A DNA stretch of 19,328 bases from CAIJZX01 sp043766165 (lineage in GTDB: Bacteria; Patescibacteriota; Patescibacteriia; SBBC01; CAIJZX01). The translations under genes were made by a program, and so were the position numbers. The notes beneath the pieces are model-generated. The model was not told the origin of the DNA. It worked only from the letters and a program-made list of their open reading frames with translations, and searched no databases. Every line of letters starts with the position of its first letter. The first letter of the stretch is position 1. Location of the stretch: NCBI GenBank assembly GCA_043766165.1, contig JAYUIJ010000084.1, positions 1 to 19,328 of the forward strand, written 5' to 3'. Positions 6,934 through 13,586 of this stretch are shown in pieces.

Positions 6934-6976
6934 TGATTACCACAAAACTGGATCCTGAGAGCCGAATTGTCTTTTG

Positions 6977-7552
6977 TTATTTTACCTTCTCGTTTGCGGA
7001 TGCCAGTGCCAACGTAGCAACCAGCGATACCGCTAATCCAACCAGCCAAACAACCGCCACTATTTCAGATAAACTCGAAATCCGACGTTCAACTTCACGC
7101 ATATTCCGTCCAGCCAGAACATAGCCACTCGTCGTACCTTTGTAGTGCCGAATCACGGTCGCGATTCGTACTCCGGCTTGTGGTTGCCAGGTGAGCCGGT
7201 CTTCGCCGTGAGTTTTGGCGAAATCGAAAACACCGCGCGGTGGCTTGGGCGTAGTTCCGTTTAAGAGACCAGACCCCAATACTGCTTCACCCTTGTCGTT
7301 GTACAAAATAATAAATGGCGAAAGACTGGTGGCCACATTAATACGCTCGGTTGGAACAAGTGATTGCGTGTCGTGACCGGCGACCAACATAGCTGAAGCA
7401 TCTTCGGTCACTTGTACTTGCGGGTCGTTCAGAGATTCTCGGTAATTCTGTTGTACTGTCGTGTAGACTAACAGCGACGCGACTGACAAAACAATAGCCA
7501 GGGGAATCCAGACTAGGGCGGTGGTCGATAACGTCTTTTTGGAGAAACTCAT
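6977..7552 (-). CDS. Two-helix membrane protein with a sensor-like outer domain
   Basis: Starting at MSFSKKTL (ATG at 7552) the protein has 191 aa. The first helix is near 12-30 (ALVWIPLAIVLSVASLLVY). An outer domain of about 130 residues includes QNYRESLNDPQVQVTEDAS, TSLSPFIILYNDKGEAVLGS, LTWQPQAGVRIATVIRHY and GYVLAGRNMREVE. The second helix follows (IVAVVWLVGLAVSLVATLAL) and a very short tail. The outer part looks like a PAS/Cache-type sensor fold, but no HAMP, kinase or methyl-accepting domain follows, so any signalling partner is elsewhere. I recall similar proteins as a widespread uncharacterised family. The longer in-frame start at 7657 is rejected: an extended -10 sits 8 nt before 7552. 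Confidence 0.72.
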   Translation of the reverse strand: MSFSKKTLSTTALVWIPLAIVLSVASLLVYTTVQQNYRESLNDPQVQVTEDASAMLVAGHDTQSLVPTERINVATSLSPFIILYNDKGEAVLGSGLLNGTTPKPPRGVFDFAKTHGEDRLTWQPQAGVRIATVIRHYKGTTSGYVLAGRNMREVERRISSLSEIVAVVWLVGLAVSLVATLALASANEKVK

Positions 7553-7560
7553 GCAAGGGC

Positions 7561-7569
7561 AGTATAGCA
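7561..7569 (-). promoter_or_regulatory. Extended -10 promoter of the sensor-like membrane protein
   Basis: TGCTATACT on the minus strand ends 8 nt before the ATG at 7552, again implying a leaderless or nearly leaderless transcript. Confidence 0.5.
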
Positions 7570-7644
7570 TGCTTATTCTGTTAAATAAAAAGTCCCATGT
7601 TCCAAAAACCAAGTAAGGATCAACCTTCAAATCACAAAGATCAA

Positions 7645-7705
7645 AAGCCCCCGGCAACGCTTACGGTAGCCTGGACTAAAGTCCGGGCAAATCCCTTTGG
7701 GGCTT
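7645..7705. repeat. Composite palindrome between divergent genes
   Basis: The outer arms AAGCCCC (7645-7651) and GGGGCTT (7699-7705) enclose the inner palindrome GGACT-aa-AGTCC (7673-7684). The GGACTAAAGTCC core is a type I have seen dispersed in many uncultivated bacteria. The right arm overlaps TTGACA at 7704-7709, a possible -35 for the SPFH operon, although no good -10 follows at 17 bp. Confidence 0.5.
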
Positions 7706-7765
7706 GACAACTATTCAGTCCTATTGTAGCTTGATATCATATTGATATCACCTAAGACTACACCC

Positions 7766-8632
7766 ATGATTAAAGAACAACGAGCGATGGCATTTGGTGG
7801 CTGGATGATGCTCATCGTTTTGCCGCTAGTCATTTTAGCTAGTGGCGGCGGGATCGTTTGGGCAGCTTCAGCAAATAACGCTTTGGGATTAGTTTTTATT
7901 CCGTTTATTATCGTCGCTGGTTTCTGCTTAAATGGATTTTTCGTCATCAATCCGAACATGGCCATTGTGACGACGCTCTTTGGTCGGTATTCAGGTTCAA
8001 TCATTGAACCAGGTTTTTGGTGGATGAATCCGTTTGCTAGTAAGAAAATGATTTCGTTAAAAATTCGTAACTTTGAAAGCGGCCACTTGAAAGTCAACGA
8101 CCGTGAAGGTAACCCAATTGAAATCGCGGCGATTATTGTCTGGAAGGTGATGGATACGGCGGAAGCGATGTTCAACGTAGACAGTTACGAAAATTTCGTC
8201 CAAGTCCAAACTGAATCGGCCATTCGCAATATGGCTAGCCTATACCAATATGATAGCCATAAAGATACGGAAGTGTCGCTGCGTGGTAACACGAATGAAG
8301 TTGCCGACAAGCTTAAACAGGAAATTGATGATCGTTTAGCTAAAGCCGGCGTTGAAGTTATCGAAGCGCGAATTTCACACTTAGCCTATGCGCCGGAAAT
8401 TGCCGGAGCTATGTTACGACGTCAGCAAGCCAACGCCATCATCGCTGCTCGGCAACGCATTGTTGAGGGCGCGGTGGGGATGGTGGAAATGGCTTTAGAT
8501 ATGTTAGAAGCTGGCGGCAAAGTTAAGCTTGATGAGGAACGGAAAGCGGCCATGGTAAGCAACTTACTGGTTGTCCTGACATCAGATCGTGATGCACAAC
8601 CGATTGTGAATACTGGCACATTGTACCGGTAA
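7766..8632 (+). CDS. SPFH/band-7 domain membrane protein
   Basis: From ATG at 7766 the protein has 288 aa. Two membrane segments lie near 10-33 and 40-58. The SPFH core follows: INPNMAIVTTLFGRYSGS, then EPGFWWMNPF, REGNPIEIAAIIVWKV, and KAGVEVIEARISHLAYAPEI near residue 200. An Ala-rich coiled region, RRQQANAIIAARQRIVEGA, and a short C-terminal part complete it. SPFH proteins oligomerise in the membrane and organise lipid domains or control proteases; which applies here is unknown. An in-frame TTG at 7742 would add 8 residues, but MIKEQRAM is the better start for this family. The gene leads a three-gene operon: the next gene begins 2 nt after its stop. Confidence 0.9.
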   Translation: MIKEQRAMAFGGWMMLIVLPLVILASGGGIVWAASANNALGLVFIPFIIVAGFCLNGFFVINPNMAIVTTLFGRYSGSIIEPGFWWMNPFASKKMISLKIRNFESGHLKVNDREGNPIEIAAIIVWKVMDTAEAMFNVDSYENFVQVQTESAIRNMASLYQYDSHKDTEVSLRGNTNEVADKLKQEIDDRLAKAGVEVIEARISHLAYAPEIAGAMLRRQQANAIIAARQRIVEGAVGMVEMALDMLEAGGKVKLDEERKAAMVSNLLVVLTSDRDAQPIVNTGTLYR

Positions 8633-8634
8633 TC

Positions 8635-8811
8635 GTGGCCGAGAAAAAACAAAAATCGTTTCTACTCCGCGTTGATCAGGAGATGTTGCATGACGTGCAG
8701 CGCTGGGCCGATGCGGAATTGCGGAGTTTGAACGGGCAGATTGAATGGCTGATGCGTGAGGCGCTGCGCAAGCACGGGCGCCTCAAGTCAGGGAAGGGTG
8801 GACATGGCTAA
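8635..8811 (+). CDS. Small ribbon-helix-helix (Arc-like) protein
   Basis: A GTG start at 8635, 2 nt after the SPFH stop, opens a 58-aa reading frame. It begins AEKKQKSFLLRVDQEMLHDV, and continues QRWADAELRSLNGQIEWLMR to a basic C-terminus. The beta strand SFLLRVD, the helix, the R-S-x-N-x-x-I turn and the second helix match Arc/MetJ-type ribbon-helix-helix proteins. Such small DNA-binding proteins are often encoded right after SPFH genes, and this one may autoregulate the operon. Its end overlaps the next gene by 8 nt, so translation is probably coupled. Confidence 0.82.
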   Translation: MAEKKQKSFLLRVDQEMLHDVQRWADAELRSLNGQIEWLMREALRKHGRLKSGKGGHG

Positions 8812-10012
8812 AAAACGTCATCCCCATCCCCACGTCAGCTTTCTACGTGGCAAAGCCCGCGTGGCTCGCAAAAAAATTACCAAGCTGCGACGCGTCTTGG
8901 CGATTACTGGTTTATGTATTGGCCTGTCCGGCATTGGCTACGTCGGTTTATTGATGGCCGGATTTTTTGCGGTAAAACTACACGTGACCGACGTGGCCGG
9001 TACCGTTGATCCAAACAGCGATGCGTATGAACAGTTATCACGATCACTGTTAAACATTCCGATCGGCCAATTACATTTGCCAAATGTTGATTCAAAAGAT
9101 GAGGAAACAAAAAAGTTAGCGGCTGCACAGGATAATTGTCAGATTGCCGTGGTGAATGCTGTTTGGCCACTCAACGGTACTCGAATCACTGCAGCAAAAA
9201 CTAGCGGCGTGTCGCATGAAATTTTAGCTAAAATGGTTTTTGCTGTTCGGCTGCGTGACGCTGACTCAACATTTCGTGCGGCTCTGGATGCCTGCATAAC
9301 AACACCGAACACGCCACAACTAGCAGGACTTACATCGCACACTGCTAATGCATTCCCCTGGGTCAATAGTGAAGAATGGGGAATTGCTCAAGCGGCCTTT
9401 ACCAAAGACGCGTCGACAGTAAATGCTGCGGCTACAACAACTACCATCGAACCGCGGATGATTGTCGCGGCCGGTTTCGTCGAACAAATGCGTTTGTACT
9501 TTACTGAACGAGAAGTGTATGAACGATTTTTCCGACCATTAAAGGTTTTAGGTAGTGCGACGCAGTTTGCTTGGGGCGTCATGGCGATTAAAGAAGTTAC
9601 TGCGGTCATGGTTGAAAATAATCTTCGCGATCCAAAATCATTGTATTATCTTGGACCAGAACATGAAGCAGCTTTAGATTTTTCAACGCCCGATCATAAC
9701 AAAGAGCGGTTTGACCGACTAACCAATGAAAAAAATCATCTGTACTCATATCTGTACGGCGGTTTTGAATTAGCCCAGTTCCGGGCGCAATGGCGCAAAG
9801 AAAATTTCCCGATCGACAATCGCCCAGAAGTCTTAGCGACGCTGTACAACATCGGATTCAAACATTCAAAACCGAATAACAATCCGCAAGTTGGCGGCTC
9901 GACCATTCATATTGCGGATACTGATTACACGTTTGGCGCGCTGGCGTTTGAGTTTTATTATTCGGGGGAAATGCTTGACGTCTTTCCGTATACCGCAACA
10001 TCTGCACAATAG
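8804..10012 (+). CDS. Membrane-anchored protein with possible lysozyme-like (DUF1402-type) domain
   Basis: I start at ATG 8804 (MAKKRHPHPHVSFLRG), which overlaps the ribbon-helix-helix gene; GGGAAGGGTGG just upstream is a partial SD. The protein has 402 aa: a very basic N-terminus, one membrane helix near 31-56, then an outer domain. The last third (SYLYGGFELAQFRAQWRKEN, RPEVLATLYNIGFKHSKPNN, VGGSTIHIADTDYTFGALAF) recalls DUF1402-type proteins related to lytic transglycosylases. That link is from memory and uncertain, and no catalytic residue can be assigned with confidence. The context (SPFH plus RHH) suggests an envelope function. The longer in-frame start at 8756 lies within the upstream gene and is rejected. 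Confidence 0.75.
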   Translation: MAKKRHPHPHVSFLRGKARVARKKITKLRRVLAITGLCIGLSGIGYVGLLMAGFFAVKLHVTDVAGTVDPNSDAYEQLSRSLLNIPIGQLHLPNVDSKDEETKKLAAAQDNCQIAVVNAVWPLNGTRITAAKTSGVSHEILAKMVFAVRLRDADSTFRAALDACITTPNTPQLAGLTSHTANAFPWVNSEEWGIAQAAFTKDASTVNAAATTTTIEPRMIVAAGFVEQMRLYFTEREVYERFFRPLKVLGSATQFAWGVMAIKEVTAVMVENNLRDPKSLYYLGPEHEAALDFSTPDHNKERFDRLTNEKNHLYSYLYGGFELAQFRAQWRKENFPIDNRPEVLATLYNIGFKHSKPNNNPQVGGSTIHIADTDYTFGALAFEFYYSGEMLDVFPYTATSAQ

Positions 10013-10015
10013 AAA

Positions 10016-10040
10016 AACCCGACTCCTCGAGGGTCGGGTT
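10016..10040 (-). terminator. Terminator between convergent operons
   Basis: The arms AACCCGAC (10016-10023) and GTCGGGTT (10033-10040) form an 8-bp stem. On the minus strand it is followed by a run of T (the A run at 10013-10017), so it ends the gene at 10064. It may also stop transcripts of the SPFH operon. Confidence 0.75.
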
Positions 10041-10063
10041 GTGCGAAAGAACGTTGGCGTGGA

Positions 10064-10441
10064 TCACGCCGGATCGGGGAAGCGGAGCTTGAGCTTCTCT
10101 ACAATTTCGTAGAGAGTAATGAAGTCGCTCGGCGTCCACTCGCCCTCCAGGAAATCCTGGCGTGTCATTTCGACACCCGGTTGCCTTGGTTGATCACTTT
10201 GTCTCAGACCAAGCACCTGTTGCGCTTCGGGCAGCGAATAGCCCATGCCGATCAACTCACGGGCAATAATGCGCCTGATAACTGGTCGGCGATCCGTGTA
10301 GTAGATGTAGTCGTCCGGCGAGAATAGGCTGGCCAATGATGGCGAGCCCTTGGAAACAAACATATAGTCCAAGGGCACAAAGCCGTCAGTCGCCATCTGA
10401 AGAACAAAATTGGAGACTTCCTCGCTCATGTTCTTGAACAC
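10064..10441 (-). CDS. Small unknown protein with a MerR-like segment (paralogue 1)
   Basis: I chose the GTG at 10441 because AAAGGAGG lies 8 nt upstream; the longer TTG start at 10486 would include this SD in coding sequence, and ATG 10429 is an alternative. The 125-aa product has a middle part, RRPVIRRIIARELIGMGYSL followed by PEAQQVLGL, that resembles the second half of a MerR helix-turn-helix. The C-terminus is FLEGEWTPSDFITLYEIVEK. The same pattern recurs in the next gene upstream (10590-10943), so the two are paralogues. No effector domain is seen. Its function is unknown; a small DNA-binding regulator is a guess. Confidence 0.7.
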   Translation of the reverse strand: MFKNMSEEVSNFVLQMATDGFVPLDYMFVSKGSPSLASLFSPDDYIYYTDRRPVIRRIIARELIGMGYSLPEAQQVLGLRQSDQPRQPGVEMTRQDFLEGEWTPSDFITLYEIVEKLKLRFPDPA

Positions 10442-10510
10442 GATGCCCCTCCTTTGAATGAACGTTTCGGGTCGCGTCGATCGCAACTCAGTGTGTTTTC
10501 TCCATCTGAA

Positions 10511-10530
10511 TCAATAACCCTAATTATTGA
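10511..10530. promoter_or_regulatory. Inverted repeat upstream of paralogue 1
   Basis: TCAATAA-ccctaa-TTATTGA is a perfect 7-bp inverted repeat with a 6-nt centre, about 70 bp upstream of the GTG start. Thirteen bases of it (CCTAATTATTGAC, 10519-10531) recur at 11036-11048, where they include the -35 of the trmB-like promoter. It could be an operator. Confidence 0.4.
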
Positions 10531-10540
10531 CTCGGATCGA

Positions 10541-10564
10541 AAGGCTAACTCGCTGGTTAGCCTT
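10541..10564 (-). terminator. Hairpin after paralogue 2
   Basis: AAGGCTAAC (10541-10549) pairs with GTTAGCCTT (10556-10564) in a 9-bp perfect stem with a 6-nt loop, 26 bp beyond the stop at 10590. The T run on the minus strand is short (CCTTTCG), so it may be a weak terminator or an RNA-stabilising hairpin. Confidence 0.55.
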
Positions 10565-10589
10565 AGTTCGAAAGAGCAGGCCTGGTGCG

Positions 10590-10943
10590 CTAATCCAGGA
10601 AATCCGAGCAGCGCGAGCGGAGGACGGCCCTGACCTCATCAAGGGTCACGGTTTCCACCGCCTCCCAGTTTCCCTCGATAATTTCCTCATCGATGTAGAA
10701 CCCGGGATCCATCGGCCCCTTCTCCCCACCTGACCAGGTGGGAATCTTCAGGACATTGCGAATCTCGCACATGTCCAGCCCAGCCATTCGAAGGGTGAAC
10801 ACAGTGCCGACCAGGGTCGGGGTGGCTTTCGTGGGGACCGGGAAGCCGTTCTTCCAGGGGCTGACAATATTGCAGTTAACATTGTCTAGCCCGCACAGGA
10901 AGAGCAGGTAATCGCACATGGCGTTATGCTGGACCTTATTCAT
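10590..10943 (-). CDS. Small unknown protein with a MerR-like segment (paralogue 2)
   Basis: This 117-aa product starts at an ATG preceded by AGGAGGAAAC, a strong SD. It contains TLVGTVFTLRMAGLDMCEIR followed by NVLKIP, and ends EIIEGNWEAVETVTLDEVRA plus a short tail. These align with the MerR-like segment and C-terminal EGxW...L.E(I/V) part of the neighbour at 10064. It has five cysteines and a YIDEE stretch. Its promoter is a near-perfect TTGACA-17-TATACT overlapping a palindrome, divergent from the trmB-like gene. I do not recognise the family; a regulator or accessory factor of the divergent unit is a guess. Confidence 0.7.
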   Translation of the reverse strand: MNKVQHNAMCDYLLFLCGLDNVNCNIVSPWKNGFPVPTKATPTLVGTVFTLRMAGLDMCEIRNVLKIPTWSGGEKGPMDPGFYIDEEIIEGNWEAVETVTLDEVRAVLRSRCSDFLD

Positions 10944-10997
10944 GTTTCCTCCTAGCTCGGGTGGATGTAAGGTACGTGGTCGTTTATTTAACGTAGA

Positions 10998-11026
10998 AGT
11001 ATACTCCTAGTATATGAAAATGTCAA
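10998..11026 (-). promoter_or_regulatory. Near-consensus sigma-70 promoter with palindrome, for paralogue 2
   Basis: On the minus strand TTGACA (11021-11026), a 17-bp spacer and TATACT (10998-11003) are almost perfect consensus. TATACT-cct-AGTATA overlaps the -10 as an inverted repeat, and TAGTATAT (11008-11015) recurs in the divergent promoter at 11062. Confidence 0.8.
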
Positions 11027-11043
11027 CGATAAGTGCCTAATTA

Positions 11044-11072
11044 TTGACATAAAGTTGGTATTAGTATATACT
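11044..11072 (+). promoter_or_regulatory. Near-consensus sigma-70 promoter with palindrome, for the trmB-like gene
   Basis: TTGACA (11044-11049), a 17-bp spacer and TATACT (11067-11072). The -10 is buried in the near-perfect palindrome GTATATACTGTATATAC (11064-11080), a likely operator. A start near 11079 would leave a leader of about 33 nt. Confidence 0.82.
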
Positions 11073-11111
11073 GTATATACATTTCATCTTCCTTTACCCT
11101 AATCTTAGCCA

Positions 11112-11906
11112 ATGGTCAATATCGAGGAAATCAAGAAATCTCTCTACAGTTCACTTCAAGAGCTTGGTTTAAGCGAGGCTGAGTCATTGTTATATATGAC
11201 GTCACTAGCTTTAGGGCCGACAACGATCGCTGATTTGGCCACGCATCTCAATATGGCTCGGCCGAATGTCTACAAGGTGATTGAACAGTTGGAAAAACAC
11301 GGGTTAGCCAAATTTTCCGATCGTCCGAAGTTCGCCCGGACGTTTATTGTCGAACCGCCGACCAAGTTGTTGGATTTGGTACGACAAAAGCGTGATGCTA
11401 TGGCCGGACTTGATCATGCTCTTGTGGCTGTCATGCCGGACTTACTCGCGGCTTACCATCAGGGCGAAACCTCAACTAATATTCGGATCATGCAGGGGAA
11501 AGAACAATACTTAAAAGTATTTTTCTCCATGCTCGACGAAGCGAAAAATGAAATTCAATTTTTTGGTTCAGCCTCAGACTTTATTGGATTCGTGTCGTGG
11601 GCAGAAGAACGGTTATGGATTAAAGAACGCATGAAACGGGGAATACAGATGAAATCATTACTGTTGCCAAGTACTGATGCGGAAACATTGCGACAACATG
11701 ATAAAGAAGAGATGCGCGAGACGCGAATTTTGCCTAGTGCCGCACCGTTTGTGACATCTTTTCAGATCTTCGCCCATAAGGTATTAGTTTGGCAACCAAA
11801 AGCAGCACTTGCGGTCCTCATTGAAGACGAGTATATTGTCCAGATGTTACGAAGTATTTTCGATGCGCTTTGGGCATCGAGCGGATTAACGCCCAAAGTA
11901 TCATGA
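11112..11906 (+). CDS. TrmB-family transcriptional regulator
   Basis: This 264-aa protein begins with a TrmB-type winged helix: LSEAESLLYMTSLALGPTTI, then ADLATHLNMARPNVYKVIEQ with recognition helix near residues 48-60. The C-terminal part (IRIMQGKEQYLKVFFSMLDE, then IQFFGSASDFIGFVSWAEER) matches the TrmB sensor domain with a phospholipase-D-like fold. TrmB proteins usually sense sugars or related ligands; the ligand here is unknown. No SD precedes the ATG, although the leader is about 33 nt. The gene overlaps tsaD by ATGA, so both are co-transcribed and probably coupled. The palindrome over its own -10 suggests autoregulation. Confidence 0.88.
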   Translation: MVNIEEIKKSLYSSLQELGLSEAESLLYMTSLALGPTTIADLATHLNMARPNVYKVIEQLEKHGLAKFSDRPKFARTFIVEPPTKLLDLVRQKRDAMAGLDHALVAVMPDLLAAYHQGETSTNIRIMQGKEQYLKVFFSMLDEAKNEIQFFGSASDFIGFVSWAEERLWIKERMKRGIQMKSLLLPSTDAETLRQHDKEEMRETRILPSAAPFVTSFQIFAHKVLVWQPKAALAVLIEDEYIVQMLRSIFDALWASSGLTPKVS

Positions 11907-12928
11907 GAATCCTCGGTATCGAAACATCCTGCGACGACACCGCCATCGGTATTGTGTCCTACGCCAAAAAGAAATTTACGATTGAAGCCCAAGTTACTGC
12001 TTCGCAGGTTTTAATCCATCGGAAATACGGGGGCGTCGTGCCGGAAGTTGCGGCCAGGGAACATGCTTTGACCATTCTACCGACCTTACGAGCGGCAATG
12101 GAGAAAGCTGACGTGAAATGGAAAGATATTCAAGCTTTAGCAGTAACTGGCGGGCCTGGATTAAATACAGCATTATTGGTCGGCGTGGAAACGGCGCGAA
12201 CATTGAGCTACGTTCTCAAAAAACCCGTGGTCAGGGTTAATCATATTGAGGGGCATGTCGTTAGTGCTTGGGCCTCAGCTGAAGCGTCTACGATAAAGTT
12301 TCCTGCAGTTGCGTTAATTGTTTCTGGTGGACACACGGAATTGATTCTGGTGAAAAATATTGGCCAGTATACGTTGCTTGGCCGCACGCTCGACGACGCA
12401 GTTGGCGAAGCGTTTGATAAAACTGCGAAGATTCTAGGTCTCCCTTATCCAGGTGGACCGGAAATATCACAACAAGCAACACATGGTGATGCAACTGCTT
12501 TCAAATTTCCACGAGCGTTGATGAAAACTGGGAATTTAAATTTTAGTTACTCTGGATTAAAGACGTCTGTGCTGTATGAACTTCAAAAACATCGTCGTAA
12601 GCCTGTATCGTTGATAAACAATATGGCCGCTAGTTTTCAAGTAGCTGCGATTGAACCTTTGGTTACAAAAACACAGTGGGCGTTAGAAAAGACCGGCGCG
12701 AAAACATTGTTGCTCGGCGGTGGCGTGGCAGCGAATACAATGTTACGTGAACAGTTGCAGCAGATGGTCACTAAAAACCTCCGCGGGGTTCACTTTATTC
12801 CGCCGTCGTTACCGCTGTGTATGGATAATGGGGTGATGATTGCTATGGCCGGCGCTTTCCGAGCGCAGAAAAAAGAGTTTACTCCTTGGAAGAGGTTGTC
12901 CGCGGATCCGAATTGGGAGTTGGTGTAG
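11903..12928 (+). CDS. tsaD: tRNA N6-adenosine threonylcarbamoyltransferase TsaD
   Basis: This 341-aa protein is the catalytic subunit that moves the threonylcarbamoyl group from TC-AMP to A37 of ANN-decoding tRNAs, working with TsaB and TsaE in the cytoplasm. I take ATG 11903, giving MRILGIETSCDDTAIGI, the standard start of the family. It overlaps the trmB-like stop as ATGA, so the 33-nt longer frame is rejected. Seen motifs: metal ligands H114 and H118 in NHIEGH, SGGHTELILV for nucleotide binding, NFSYSGLKTSV, GGGVAANTMLR, and a late acidic MDNGVMIAMAG. The early loop reads GPGLNTALLVG, where the family more often has a small residue pair in place of NT. Its length is normal. Confidence 0.95.
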   Translation: MRILGIETSCDDTAIGIVSYAKKKFTIEAQVTASQVLIHRKYGGVVPEVAAREHALTILPTLRAAMEKADVKWKDIQALAVTGGPGLNTALLVGVETARTLSYVLKKPVVRVNHIEGHVVSAWASAEASTIKFPAVALIVSGGHTELILVKNIGQYTLLGRTLDDAVGEAFDKTAKILGLPYPGGPEISQQATHGDATAFKFPRALMKTGNLNFSYSGLKTSVLYELQKHRRKPVSLINNMAASFQVAAIEPLVTKTQWALEKTGAKTLLLGGGVAANTMLREQLQQMVTKNLRGVHFIPPSLPLCMDNGVMIAMAGAFRAQKKEFTPWKRLSADPNWELV

Positions 12929-12949
12929 GGCCCGGGGAGCCTCACCCAG

Positions 12950-12970
12950 CCTCTCCTCTGCGAGGAGAGG
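12950..12970. repeat. Palindrome after tsaD
   Basis: CCTCTCCTC (12950-12958) and GAGGAGAGG (12962-12970) form a 9-bp perfect stem with a 3-nt loop, 22 bp after the tsaD stop. No T run follows, so it is more like a dispersed repeat than an intrinsic terminator. Confidence 0.55.
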
Positions 12971-13033
12971 AGTGCGTTGTACAGCTATAGATGTTTTTAC
13001 TTGATTGATAAAGTTTAGAACTGCTAAGACTGT

Positions 13034-13096
13034 GCCCTCCTCAATGCACTCCCGCTGATCCGGGAGGGCAACCCCGCCGCAGCGGGGAAGAGGAGG
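13034..13096. repeat. Nested palindromes upstream of tsaD's convergent neighbour
   Basis: The outer arms CCTCCTC (13036-13042) and GAGGAGG (13090-13096) enclose two complete inner hairpins: CTCCC...GGGAG (13049-13066) and CCCCGC-cgca-GCGGGG (13072-13087). It sits between the convergent ends of tsaD and the DUF559 gene. The 168-bp gap holds nothing else I can name. Confidence 0.55.
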
Positions 13097-13468
13097 CTAG
13101 GAGGGGTGGGAGGAGAGAAGCACTTGTTTAATTTTCTCTAGCACGACTTCCGTGTCTGACAATACTTCATTATCCGTAAATCTAACCACCCGCACTCCTT
13201 GCGACTCAATCCACGCTTGTCTAACTTTATCGTTTGCCTGAACTTCCGGATCAAGATGACTCGCACCGTCAACTTCCACACATAGCATCGCTTTTGGACA
13301 AAAGAAATCCATGATATAACGGCCAATGCTGTGCTGGCGGCGAAATTTATAGCCCATCAGTTTTCTGTCTTGTAACTGGTACCATAACCAATCCTCAGAT
13401 TGAGTTGAGGATTTCCGCAGTTTTCGACGAAGGGGAGTGTATTGAGGTAACGTAAAAATTTGTGGCAT
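13097..13468 (-). CDS. DUF559 (Vsr-like) endonuclease-fold protein
   Basis: This 123-aa protein has the DUF559 signature: LRKSSTQSEDWLWYQLQDRK, KFRRQHSIGRYIMDFFCPKA, and LCVEVDGASHLDP. The D in IMDF and the ExDG in VEVDG are the PD-(D/E)xK-type acidic residues, all present. The family is related to the very-short-patch repair endonuclease Vsr; members are often mobile or solitary, and their substrates are mostly unknown. I start at ATG 13468 (MPQIFTLPQYTPLRR); an in-frame ATG at 13495 would add nine residues and is equally possible. No SD precedes either. It stands alone between palindromic repeats. Confidence 0.85.
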   Translation of the reverse strand: MPQIFTLPQYTPLRRKLRKSSTQSEDWLWYQLQDRKLMGYKFRRQHSIGRYIMDFFCPKAMLCVEVDGASHLDPEVQANDKVRQAWIESQGVRVVRFTDNEVLSDTEVVLEKIKQVLLSSHPS

Positions 13469-13556
13469 AGATATATATCTTTCTGCCACGAACATTTGTG
13501 TTTATAGTTTTGCTCAAAACACAGACACTGTCAAGCCTATAGTGATTCAAGCAAAG

Positions 13557-13586
13557 AAAAAACCGGCGGAGCATTGCTCAACCGGT
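13557..13586 (-). terminator. Terminator of the M16 operon
   Basis: On the minus strand ACCGG-tt-GAGCA-a-TGCTC-cg-CCGGT is followed by TTTTT. The 5' arm overlaps the last codons and stop of the gene ending at 13578. Confidence 0.8.
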
